Positions 25,006 through 34,191 of a DNA stretch of 64,000 bases are shown one piece after another; position 1 is the first letter of the stretch, and every line of letters begins with the position of its first letter. The translations under genes were made by a program, and so were the position numbers. The stretch comes from Annulohypoxylon bovei var. microspora (taxonomy: Eukaryota > Ascomycota > Sordariomycetes > Xylariales > Hypoxylaceae), in NCBI GenBank assembly GCA_022836615.1, contig MU405252.1, positions 212,068 to 276,067 of the forward strand, written 5' to 3'. Below the pieces are notes generated by a model, which was given only the letters and a program-made list of their open reading frames with translations, did no database searches and had not been told where the DNA came from.

Positions 25006-25662
25006 TTACATAAGAGAGGCCACCATCGCCACAACCGGCGGCATGAGTCCCACGAAACGTTCTTCCCAAGTCGGTTCTATGGCATGGCACGCGACAACCA
25101 ATAGAACTAACGTGATGACTCCCAGAACGGCGTCGTTGCAAGCAAATTGAACGCGTAGCTTGTCCCTGAAATCCCTCCCGGATTCCTCCTTTTCGCGCTC
25201 GGGGGATGAGAAGAACGTGCAGCTTATAATGCTCGTTACGAGGGCGAAGATGTTCCAGACCAGGATGATCCAGCAGAAATCGAAGAGCAGTTTGTAGACC
25301 CGGATATTCCACCCGTCGCCGACGTCCTTGTTCGCCTTGTCTATCGTACACGCCGCGAATATGGTGTTGAAGAGCCGGCAGAAGACGATGATTGGCAAGC
25401 CACACCCGCAGCTCCTCTTCCGAGAGTACTTGGCTATGCGGGTTTCTCTCGAGTTGGTAGAGTGGTGGCTGTCAGAACGGCCAAGGAGCGGTTCTCGGTC
25501 TTCGGCGAAAGAATGGCCACTTGCTTCCGGCACCTCGCAAGATAACTGACTCCTCGGCCTGATCATGCTGGAGCTGAGACTTTTGACGTTATCGATGTCT
25601 ATGTGCGCCGGCACATATGACGCCCCCGGGCTAGACTCCGGACGTGGGTGAGAAGGTGACAT
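25006..25662 (-). CDS. Small integral membrane protein, unknown function
   Basis: 218 residues in one frame. The first 80 residues are hydrophilic and Ser-rich (including LLGRSDSHHSTNS), followed by a Cys-rich turn (KRSCGCGLP). Four hydrophobic stretches follow: about residues 88-105, 125-150 (DFCWIILVWNIFALVTSIISC), 175-192 (AVLGVITLVLLVVA) and 203-218. The last helix ends at the stop. A GTAAGT sits across the stop codon (CTTATGTAAGT), so the true C-terminus could lie beyond a short intron. The topology fits a tetraspan protein of MARVEL-like size, but no motif confirms this. Confidence 0.6.
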   Translation of the reverse strand: MSPSHPRPESSPGASYVPAHIDIDNVKSLSSSMIRPRSQLSCEVPEASGHSFAEDREPLLGRSDSHHSTNSRETRIAKYSRKRSCGCGLPIIVFCRLFNTIFAACTIDKANKDVGDGWNIRVYKLLFDFCWIILVWNIFALVTSIISCTFFSSPEREKEESGRDFRDKLRVQFACNDAVLGVITLVLLVVACHAIEPTWEERFVGLMPPVVAMVASLM

Positions 25663-26980
25663 GATGGTGCCAGGCAGTAATTAAGGGTTTTGATCAAACT
25701 TCCCGACTAAATCCTCAGAGATTACCTATTGACTCAATATGTCGATTGTCTCACCCACCAAAGAAGAGTTTAGAATTGAGAATGGGAACGATCGCTTTTT
25801 CCTTCTGTAAGCATCTACCCTGCCAGGCTGTGCAGGAGATCGTCAGACCTCGACGCGCAACCTATTCCTACTCGCCAATCGATTGAGTGCGGGGGAGACA
25901 AGCCGAATTAGGCATCCATATAACACCCAATTATATTTGTCTTACACTCTATGATTGAGGACTTAGGATGCTATCCTGAGTCTAACGGGTACCTACGCAC
26001 GGAATATAAAATAAGATAGCAGTTGACTATGGTAGGTAACTAAAGATTGCTTGGAAATGAGAATATATAGCATAGGTACCTACCTAGGTATACTGCCCCT
26101 GAAGTATATCGAAATCCAGGCATATTCGATGTGGCAAATTCGATGTCTTCCTACTTGTCAGTCTGGCTTACGGCAATGCAGGTCAGCCGCCTATCCAGTC
26201 ATTCTGTTCTGCATCCAGACCCGCATCTTGAACCATTCACAGGAGTATAGCCTGCGACTCGCATTGGCTAGCAGAAGAAAGGCGAGGGTACGGGTAGAGA
26301 AACTCATTGATAGTAAGCAGTTAGATCGTTGTTTGATGTCAGCGTCTTCCCTTGCTAACAACTATAATATGACAGGTAGCTGTAGGGCTGAGAGTAACGC
26401 TTTATGCCCTAGTGGTTGGTTTAGTAGTTCTCGATTCTTACTCGCATGTGGCTAGCTACCTAGACGAAGTAGAGCATAGCATCGACCTGGAGCGGCCCGT
26501 TAGTTAAACGTCGATACGGACGACATCACTTCAAGAACGGCATGTGTTAACTAATATGACTGCATCTCCGGCAGCGATGACACAGGAGAATGGAGCGCGG
26601 CTCTCTTCGGGTGACGCCGGTCCCGGTTGAAGGCAACCTGTTAATGTGGTGCGAACAAGACATTGTCCAATGATCGGGAGCCAAGATCCGGGTCACCAGA
26701 ACAAGCATGCATGAAGAGCACTACAGTGCTCTGCATGATATCAAGCCGAGCCGCATCATCAACAAAATACCTGCCCACACCTTGAATGCGGGAGGTAAGA
26801 TGAGTAGTTGTCGAATTCCCGCACTTATTTTCTGACAGAATATCTACCATCATCTGCTATAGGTCGCTAGGATGAAGTAATCTAGCTTCGCATGAATACC
26901 GTCACGTGGAATGTTTTGATAATGCTCAAAGCATGGCCTAGTCATAGCGACTGTATTAGCAAGGCGTTCGTCACAAAACG
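25663..26980. other. Intergenic between diverging genes
   Basis: Shared upstream region of the membrane protein (left) and the zinc-finger gene (right). An open frame at 26051-26455 has no protein-like pattern. CCTACCTAGG repeats lie near 26080. Confidence 0.45.
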
Positions 26981-28363
26981 ATGGGTCGGTCTGGATACGA
27001 GACTACAAACTTATGGTTAGCCGAAGACCCCGAAACGCCTTACTCAATTTATTCCGCCGATACACCAGCAATTGAAGAAGAGCATCCGTTATTTAAGTTG
27101 AAGGATTCATTCCTGCAGGTGGCCATGGAGGCATACATGCAGATCCATGAGCGGGGGCGTCAGCAAAATGAAAACGTTGATGCAATCGAAAACATAGAGA
27201 CATCCATTGAGCTAGTTGACCACGAGCATGACACAAATGACCGCCCGCGAAAACGTGGTCGTTTGTCAGACTGTGCCTCAACTGTTGCTGGCGAAAAGAA
27301 GAGCCAAAGAGCCGCCAATAAACGACGAACACAGGACCGACGACTGTGGTTTGCCTGTCCGTATGCGAAAAAGGATCCGGTACGGTATCGGGATTGCTAC
27401 AGATATTTCCTTGGGAGAGTGCGCGATGTCAAGCAACATTTAACACGTTGCCATCGTAAACCGATATATTGCCCGATATGTAACGAAATATTCGACGATG
27501 AGGACGAGAAGGACGTTCATATCAGATCTCAGAGTTGTACTCGTCGTCCTTCTATCGCAATAGAAGGTATCTCGGAGAAGCAGAAGAAGGAACTTGGTCA
27601 TAGGTTATCTTCCAAGCTTCCAGAAGACCAACAGTGGTTTGCCGTCTGGGATACTCTCTTCTTCCCACATCCACGCCCTAGGACGCCCTACCGCGATAGA
27701 GAATTGTCGGATGATTTATGCGTTTTTCAGGATTTCATGACAGCTCGAGGGCCAACTCTTTTAGCCGAATTTTTGGAAACTAGAGGGGTAATGACCTCGA
27801 ATCTTCCTCACGAGGAAGGGGATCTAGCAACTTTCAACAAGGAAATACTTGGGGAAGGGTTGCAACTTATCATCGACCAGTGGACAGCCGACAGTGCGAA
27901 TGCACTCGAACTAAGGAGTGCCACTCATAGTCTTCGCTCGTCACCGACTGTAGACTCGGGTATCGCACTGCATACAAGTAACCCAAAACCAACACGGAGA
28001 ACTAAGATAGATAATCCGTCTGGAAGCGATCCCAATAATTCTAGCCCCAACGACGAGAGACGCGACAAAGATAATGACCGAAACACACATAATATCTTCG
28101 GTATGGTGGGAGACCTGGAAAAGGGAGCGGGCACATTTCAGACTCACGATGGATCTAGACGCCACTCCCAATCCGTGATGGACTGGACCGGAAAACCGTT
28201 AGAGGATGTCTCGATGGATTCCTATCAAAAGAATCCAGAAATATCCGGCCATTTAGCTATGTCGCAATTCGCAGTGCTCCCAGACTACGCTGAGGCAACC
28301 GTCTTCTCTGCACCAGTCGAAACTTCGGACTTGCTTAATTTCGATATAGAATGGCCACCTTGA
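26981..28363 (+). CDS. Fungal C2H2-type zinc-finger protein
   Basis: A single exon encodes 460 residues. A nuclear-type basic patch (RPRKRGR at about residues 87-93, then NKRR) precedes the finger region at about 123-190. That region reads FACPYAKKDP, then HLTRCHRKPIYCPICNEIF and HIRSQSC, giving paired C2H2-like fingers of the fungal type that begins CPYxKxDP. The second half is low complexity and rich in S, N and D, with no second domain, ending DLLNFDIEWPP, which looks like an acidic activation tail. Probably a transcription factor or nuclear adaptor. No neighbouring gene hints at its targets. Confidence 0.82.
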   Translation: MGRSGYETTNLWLAEDPETPYSIYSADTPAIEEEHPLFKLKDSFLQVAMEAYMQIHERGRQQNENVDAIENIETSIELVDHEHDTNDRPRKRGRLSDCASTVAGEKKSQRAANKRRTQDRRLWFACPYAKKDPVRYRDCYRYFLGRVRDVKQHLTRCHRKPIYCPICNEIFDDEDEKDVHIRSQSCTRRPSIAIEGISEKQKKELGHRLSSKLPEDQQWFAVWDTLFFPHPRPRTPYRDRELSDDLCVFQDFMTARGPTLLAEFLETRGVMTSNLPHEEGDLATFNKEILGEGLQLIIDQWTADSANALELRSATHSLRSSPTVDSGIALHTSNPKPTRRTKIDNPSGSDPNNSSPNDERRDKDNDRNTHNIFGMVGDLEKGAGTFQTHDGSRRHSQSVMDWTGKPLEDVSMDSYQKNPEISGHLAMSQFAVLPDYAEATVFSAPVETSDLLNFDIEWPP

Positions 28364-29447
28364 TGAACCTCATTTTTCTCGGACTTTATATATAACTCGA
28401 GACTCGATGGGTTCTCATCCCACGCGTTAAAGAACTCATCTGGCGAAATTAGAATAACGCTTGGGGTTTGCGGACTGGTATTCCTAAGGGGATATCGAAA
28501 TCGTATCCGCTACGCGGCACGAATCGAATGAGGGAGCTTGGTAAAGCGAGTGTTTTTGGTCGTACATGCCGACCAAGATGCCGATATCAAAACCATGCTC
28601 CCGATGAGCTAGCTGTATATGGTGCTATGAATAGGTTTGGTACATTCTTGCGATGACCTTAGTTTATATATACGAAGGTCATCATGGACCTTGAACATCG
28701 TTCATTCAGAATTTCTCATCGACATTCAACTCAATGACAGAGTCGCAATGACTAGTAGCTGAGAATACGATACTAGTTAAATATATTAGTCGTATGACAT
28801 TGAAAACAGTCGAGTATATTTCGTTCGTGATGTAAAAAATACGAACATCAATGAAGTAGGGATGAAGATTGTAAGAATGAAAGAATGTCCCACTTAGAAA
28901 TTGTGATGAAAGGTTGATTTGAATGAAAAGACGTATACCTAGATAATGCATATTGCTAAACAATATTATCCAATTATCGGAGGATGAAATTGGTTGGCTT
29001 AGGTAAGCTTTACCATTTGATTTGTTGAATTCATTGCGCTAAATCAATAGTCTCGTTTAACAAAAAAGGGGCGTCATGCTGTTACACTTGAAAGTTTACT
29101 CGACGAAGTTCAATAGTTTGTCTCTTAAAGATTTCATACCACAATTTTGGAGGGCGGACGATGGTGTCGAAGGGAAATACGAGCTGCACGTCACTTAAGT
29201 TCCTAAGATCAGGAGATCTACGGAATAGTAGCGCTCGCTACTACCAACCCCACTGAAAATCGAGAACCAACATCCAATAAAACAAGCTACAGAGAGCATG
29301 CCACCATGCTTGGCTCTTTGAATACGAAACAGTTGCCGCTGAAACTTTTATGCGTCGGAGGGCCGATGATAAATCAATGATCAACCTGGAACATGGTTTG
29401 AACTTGAACTTTTCAATCTCATTTTCAACACTCGTCACTCGTTTAGG
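28364..29447. other. Intergenic, promoter side of the GH5 gene
   Basis: About 1.1 kb, AT-rich, with no gene recognised. Confidence 0.5.
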
Positions 29448-30875
29448 ATGGCAAAGTTTGGACAATGGTACTGGCTGCTAGTCCTTCTTACGATCGCCGG
29501 GACGTCCGCTTCTTCAAATGAGCCGAGAGCGACATGGCCGAACGGGCCTTTCGTCACCTCCGGTCGGTGGATTCAAGATGCAGCCGGCACAACCGTCACG
29601 TACGTAGGAGTGAACTGGCCGGGATCGCTCGACGCAATGTTTCCCGAGGGTCTACAGTACCAATCCGTTGAATCAATCGTTTCTAAGATAAAGAGCTTGG
29701 GCATGAATGCTATTCGACTTACATACGCGACCGAGATGATCGATGAGTATTACGAAAATGGAGAGACGGATATCACGATTCAAAAAGCTCTCACCGATGC
29801 CTTAGGTCAAGACGGAGGAACGTCTGTTTATAATAATATTACTACCAACAACCCGACTTTCAACGCAACGACTACGAGGTTGCAGGTGTATGATGCTATT
29901 GCGGCGGAATGTGCGAAGCAAGAGATCTACGTTCACTTAGACAACCACGTCTCAAAAGCAGGCTGGTGCTGCAGCCCCCTTGACGGAAACGCTTGGTGGG
30001 GAGATCAGTATTTTAATGTCGCTAACTGGACTCGGGGCTTGTCTTTCATGGCAACGCATGGAAAATCATGGTCGAACCTCATGTCAATGTCATTGCGAAA
30101 CGAACTCCGTACACCGCTGAGCAATTTCACGTTCGCCAGTGAGAATTATAACTGGGAGAACTGGTATAAGTACATCAAGGAGGGTTCGGATGCCATCCAC
30201 GGCGCCAACGGGGATGTTCTGATATTCCTCTCCGGCCTGAGTTCGGATCAGGATCTAAGCGTCGTCGTCAACGGCACGGCACTTACTCCCGGGTCGGCTA
30301 CATTTAACCGGGATGATTTTTCAGGTTACGCAGACAAGCTAGTTCTCGAGCTGCATGCATACGACAACATCTTTGGACCCGGGCCAAGCGACTGCAACAC
30401 GGTGGGGAATGAACTGTCCGATGATGGGTTCAATGCTTTGACGAGCGACGCTAAGAACGAGTTTCCGGTGGTCTTGACGGAGTTCGGCTTGGTACAGAAC
30501 GGGACGGCAGCCAAGGACCCTTACGTCAACTGCCTGTTAGATTACGTTTCTTCCAAGAACGCTGGTTGGATGATTTGGCAGCTCGGCGGAAGCTACTATA
30601 TTCGTGAGGGTACTCAGGATTACGATGAGAGCTGGGGTTTGTTGACCCACGACTGGTCGGATTGGAGGGCATCAGACTTTATCAACAGCTCCTTGACTCC
30701 TTCGGTGACGAAAACAGTTACGATTAACCCCGACTCGATCTCGTCCGCCGGCACGTCGGACACGAAATCCGAAGGCACGAAAATGAAGTCTACCCTCACT
30801 TCAGGGTTGTTCAATTTAGCACAACCGCTTAATGCTGCGATATTAGCAATTGGCTTGGCAATTATGTTTTACTAG
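29448..30875 (+). CDS. GPI-anchored GH5 glycoside hydrolase (endoglucanase-like)
   Basis: A single exon encodes 475 residues. The signal peptide is MAKFGQWYWLLVLLTIAGTSA. The domain begins WIQDAAGTTVTYVGVNWPGSLD, the GH5 opening strand. Family motifs include MNAIRLTY, VHLDNHVSKAGWCC, LRNEL with the acid/base Glu at residue 219, and VVLTEFGL with the nucleophile Glu at 345. Trp-rich IWQLGGSYY follows. Residue 220 is Leu, whereas Pro is usual after the acid/base Glu (RNEP). After about residue 425 comes a Ser/Thr-rich linker and then a hydrophobic tail (LNAAILAIGLAIMFY), the pattern of a GPI attachment signal, so the enzyme is probably wall- or membrane-bound. Many N-x-S/T sites are present. 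Likely substrate is a beta-glucan, either plant or own wall. Confidence 0.9.
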   Translation: MAKFGQWYWLLVLLTIAGTSASSNEPRATWPNGPFVTSGRWIQDAAGTTVTYVGVNWPGSLDAMFPEGLQYQSVESIVSKIKSLGMNAIRLTYATEMIDEYYENGETDITIQKALTDALGQDGGTSVYNNITTNNPTFNATTTRLQVYDAIAAECAKQEIYVHLDNHVSKAGWCCSPLDGNAWWGDQYFNVANWTRGLSFMATHGKSWSNLMSMSLRNELRTPLSNFTFASENYNWENWYKYIKEGSDAIHGANGDVLIFLSGLSSDQDLSVVVNGTALTPGSATFNRDDFSGYADKLVLELHAYDNIFGPGPSDCNTVGNELSDDGFNALTSDAKNEFPVVLTEFGLVQNGTAAKDPYVNCLLDYVSSKNAGWMIWQLGGSYYIREGTQDYDESWGLLTHDWSDWRASDFINSSLTPSVTKTVTINPDSISSAGTSDTKSEGTKMKSTLTSGLFNLAQPLNAAILAIGLAIMFY

Positions 30876-31062
30876 AAGAATTCGATACGTAACAGGATAG
30901 ATATGGATGGTTCATCGACATTTTGGATCTTAGGTAATAGGCACGGCGTTATAGGTAACACGACATTTCCAAAACATCATAGAGATACATCTTACGCGCG
31001 ACGGTTTTATGTTAATCAAGTTTTTACTATTATTATTATTGGATTATGATTATTTTTATGAT

Positions 31063-32169
31063 CTATCCATAGTACTCAAAAATAGTCTTCAGCTGGGCCT
31101 CGCCATATCCGGCATACAGAGCTAACTGCAGCATGATGCGCGCCTTCTGGGGATTTAAGAAGCCACCCCCAATTCCGACAGACCCGGTCGGTTCGACGTA
31201 GCCGTCCATCGTCCTTCGCGAATAGATCACGGGCGTCCCGTTGTTCTTCACAAGCTCCTCGATCGCGTCGTTTCCGTCGTCGGTCCAGCCTCCCGCTCCC
31301 ATGCCAGCAAGCACGAGGCCCTTCGCGCCGGTCGCAACGGCAGCCGTCGCCAAAGCGGGGTTCAGCGCTTGGTAGCCGTAGATGATATCGACCTGGGGGA
31401 TCTCCGTGGCGTTCTTGACGTTCGTGAGGTCGAAGTACGGCTTGTCCAGCGGCAGCGCCGGGTGGTAGTAGAACTTGGGCTTGATGTTGATGAAGAAGCC
31501 CAGGAACCCCATCTCGATGGCCTTGAAGGTGTCGAGCGCGTTCGCGTTGGTCTTAGTCGTGAAGAACGCATTGGCAATGCGGTCGTTCAGCACGATCATG
31601 GCGCCCCGGCCCCGCGCCTGCGGGTCCGCGGCTAGGGTCACGGCTTCGAGCAGGTTGATGGGGCCGTCGGCGCTGATGGCGGTGGAGGGCCGCATAGCGC
31701 CGACGAAGACGACGGGCTTCTCGGAGCGGATGGTCAGGTCCAGGAAGAAGGCGGATTCCTCGAGGGTGTCCGTGCCGTGCGTGATGACCACGCCCTGGCA
31801 GTAGGGGCTGTCGAGCTCCTTCTGTACTAGCTGTGTCAGGTTGAGTAGGATCGCGGGCGTGATGCCCTCAGACCCAACGTTGGCTACCTGCACGCCCTGC
31901 ACGTTGGAGATGTTTACGATCTCCGGCACGGCGTCAAGCAGCGTCGCGATGCTAACCGCGCCGGCTTGGTACCCCGTAGTTTGGCCGCTGGAGCTTGCAC
32001 TGCCTGCAATTGTCCCGCCAGTCGCGAAGATCGTCACGTTGGGCAGACTGGCATTGTAGGGGAGGCTGTCGTCCCGAACGGAAAGGAGGGGTTTCGCGGG
32101 GACAGGCAGAGGCGATCCTAAGACATAGGATGCCGTACAGGCGAGAGCCAAGAACTTGAATGACACCAT
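31063..32169 (-). CDS. Secreted type II L-asparaginase-like protein with altered catalytic triad
   Basis: A single exon encodes 368 residues that begin with a signal peptide (VSFKFLALACTASYVLGSP). The asparaginase signatures are clear: FATGGTIAG (nucleophile Thr50), ITHGTDTLEES (Thr133, Asp134), and GAMRPSTAISADGPINL. In type II enzymes a Lys follows in the segment DK-x-x-x-x-RG and completes the Thr-Lys-Asp triad. Here that segment is AADPQARGRG, so residue 183 is Pro (codon CCG), not Lys. TTKTNANALDTFKA and GLVLAGMGAGG also match the family. Known enzymes hydrolyse L-asparagine (and some glutamine) outside the plasma membrane for nitrogen supply. Loss of the Lys suggests low or different activity. 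It faces the GH5 gene tail to tail, 187 bp apart. Confidence 0.93.
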   Translation of the reverse strand: MVSFKFLALACTASYVLGSPLPVPAKPLLSVRDDSLPYNASLPNVTIFATGGTIAGSASSSGQTTGYQAGAVSIATLLDAVPEIVNISNVQGVQVANVGSEGITPAILLNLTQLVQKELDSPYCQGVVITHGTDTLEESAFFLDLTIRSEKPVVFVGAMRPSTAISADGPINLLEAVTLAADPQARGRGAMIVLNDRIANAFFTTKTNANALDTFKAIEMGFLGFFINIKPKFYYHPALPLDKPYFDLTNVKNATEIPQVDIIYGYQALNPALATAAVATGAKGLVLAGMGAGGWTDDGNDAIEELVKNNGTPVIYSRRTMDGYVEPTGSVGIGGGFLNPQKARIMLQLALYAGYGEAQLKTIFEYYG

Positions 32170-32246
32170 CGTGATCTGAGCAGTACCTCTTGAAGTGCAA
32201 TGAACCGTACCTAGTGAGTATGCGCTCGTTTAGGATATGCGCCTTT

Positions 32247-32256
32247 GATTATATAG
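32247..32256 (-). promoter_or_regulatory. TATA-like box of the asparaginase gene
   Basis: On the minus strand CTATATAATC lies about 80 bp upstream of the ATG at 32169. Confidence 0.4.
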
Positions 32257-32821
32257 AGCCGCATAATAAGTACGAGCACCTTATCTATGCACGGCTATGT
32301 AATACGGGATGTCATTTTCGTGATGTAAGGCTCGTTTCTTGCAGGGCGCGCACATGGCCGTTGAGCTTAGCTCTGCATTCGGGAATGACTTCCCAGAAAA
32401 GGTTGGAAATCGCGATATCATAACAGACCGACGCAACCAAATCAAGTTAAGATAGTAGTTCAGCAGTGACTGGGTTCCTTATCTTGAATTTTGCTTGGAA
32501 TTGCTAAGATGCCAATGTCAGAGCCTACAGTCAACTAGGGGTAGAAAAAGCTGGTAAGGGGTAGAAATTGTGGGGCGACCCCAAACTCGACTAGGGGTAG
32601 GAGTTTTTCTACCCGGGGTCCACCAAAAGCTCAGGTTCGCCCGCGGTTTAACCGCGGCTTACTAATACAAATATTTGCAAGGTAATAACTTTACGAAACC
32701 TTATGCTTTTATGATTTTAAAAACGGTATTTGATAGCTTTCAATTCAATTAAGCTAATAAAAATAAATGCATTATAATAACTTTAATAATCGTTGCGTAA
32801 TACTGGTTTAACGCGGCCCCA

Positions 32822-32934
32822 GGTTCAACCGGGGTTCAACCGGGGCTCAGCAACGGTTCAACAGCGGTTCAACCGGGGCTCAACCGGGGCTCAGCAGCGG
32901 TTCAACAGCGGTTCAACAGCGGCTCAGCCCTGGT
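32822..32934 (+). repeat. 11-bp tandem repeats in the left arm
   Basis: About ten units fit [G][TC]TCA[AG]C[CA][GA][GC]G, for example GTTCAACCGGG, GTTCAACAGCG and GCTCAGCAGCG. Two unit types alternate, so the array grew by more than simple single-unit slippage. Confidence 0.85.
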
Positions 32935-33281
32935 CTATTAATAGATTTACAAAAGTGCAACTAGATTCATTCGATTTGTTTAACTTAGATGAACATTTAG
33001 ATCAGCTTTATCAATTATAAAAAGCAATATTCGCAAAGTTATTCAAATGTAAAGATTGTACAATTTAGTTGGTGCGATTACTTAATGGCGGGGTAAGCCT
33101 GGAACCTAATTAGCTCAGCTTACCTAATAGCGGGGTAAGCTCAAAATTGGCCAAGCTTACTTACTTACATAATAAATAAATACAAGCTTTAAAACACCTA
33201 CAATTAAATAAAATAAAATATAATAACCTTGATAATATTTTAATAAAAATTTCATTTATTAGTTAATAGCTATTAAACCTA

Positions 33282-33380
33282 AGTTGAGCCTTTGTTGAAC
33301 CGCTGTTGAACCGCTGTTGAACCGCTGTTGAGCCCCGGTTGAACCCCAGTTGAGCCCCGGTTGAGCCCCGGTTGAACCTG
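33282..33380 (-). repeat. 11-bp tandem repeats in the right arm
   Basis: The same 11-bp units in opposite orientation, with a different order and number from the left arm. The arrays have therefore evolved since the arms were identical, or were copied unequally. Confidence 0.85.
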
Positions 33381-33672
33381 GGGCCACGTTAAACCAGTAT
33401 TACGCAACGAAAAATTGAGCTATCACGATGCATCTATTTTTATTTGCTTCATTAAATTAAAAGCTATTTAACAGTGCTTTTAAAGCTATAAAATACCAAT
33501 ATTTCGTAAAGTTATTACTTTGTAAATATTTGTGTTGGTGAGCCGCGGTTAAACCGCGGGTGAACATGAGCTTTTAGTGGACCTCGGGTAGAAAAACTCC
33601 TACCCCTAGTCGAGTTTGGGGTCGCCCCACAATTTCTACCCCTTACCAGCTTTTTCTACCCCTAGCTGACTG

Positions 33673-34191
33673 ATCCCTCCCAATGTCACCGCAACCCGCG
33701 CTTTACTGTTTCCGAGGCCGGCTGCTCCCGATACGCAGATAACGGCATCGTTGGGCTGGTTGGCTCCAGGTGGCACGGATGCTACTTGCAGGGGACTCCG
33801 CAGTCGTACCGGAGTCCGGGGATGATCTTTATAATCAGTAACCTGTCCATTTGGGTTCCTATCTCCTGCCAAGATGACGGTCGGGATAGACGGTGAACTT
33901 TTGGGAACCAATCGGATGGCGCTACGAAATCTAGAAGGCTTGGACTTCGCTAACTAGGTACACAATGATTGTTCTATGTAGTATGATATTATCTACCTAC
34001 CTAGACATGTCACCAAGCGACAGTAATAGCATGACTCATACTACCTAAATAGGTCACATCCTCTTAAACTGTAAGTATTATTTCACTTATGAAAAATAAT
34101 TAACACAAAATCAGTCTATTATCTATCCCAAATACTTCCAAATTCTGTTCCTAGCTCTCCATGATGACTCAGCCATGTATCCCAACTCTAC
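33673..34191. other. Spacer, possible gene fragment beside the foldback element
   Basis: On the minus strand a frame is open from 33911 down to 33675 and then runs into the foldback element. It has coding-like composition (for example PTVILAGDRNPNGQ, ASVPPGANQPNDAVI). It starts without an ATG at its upstream end. It may be part of a gene cut by the element, but I do not recognise the protein. Confidence 0.3.

Larger units (their letters stand above)
32528..33672. mobile_element. Non-autonomous foldback (MITE-like) element with 400-bp inverted arms
   Basis: The ends read CAGTCAACTAGGGGTAG (left) and CAGTCAGCTAGGGGTAG (right, reversed), then run as a long near-perfect inverted repeat through about 170 bp. 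After that they run as a more diverged one for a further 230 bp. The arms contain arrays of an 11-bp unit. The central 350 bp (about 32940-33285) is AT-rich and noncoding. No transposase is encoded. The CAGTCA ends recall Fot/pogo-type elements, but I see no clear TA duplication. Confidence 0.88.
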
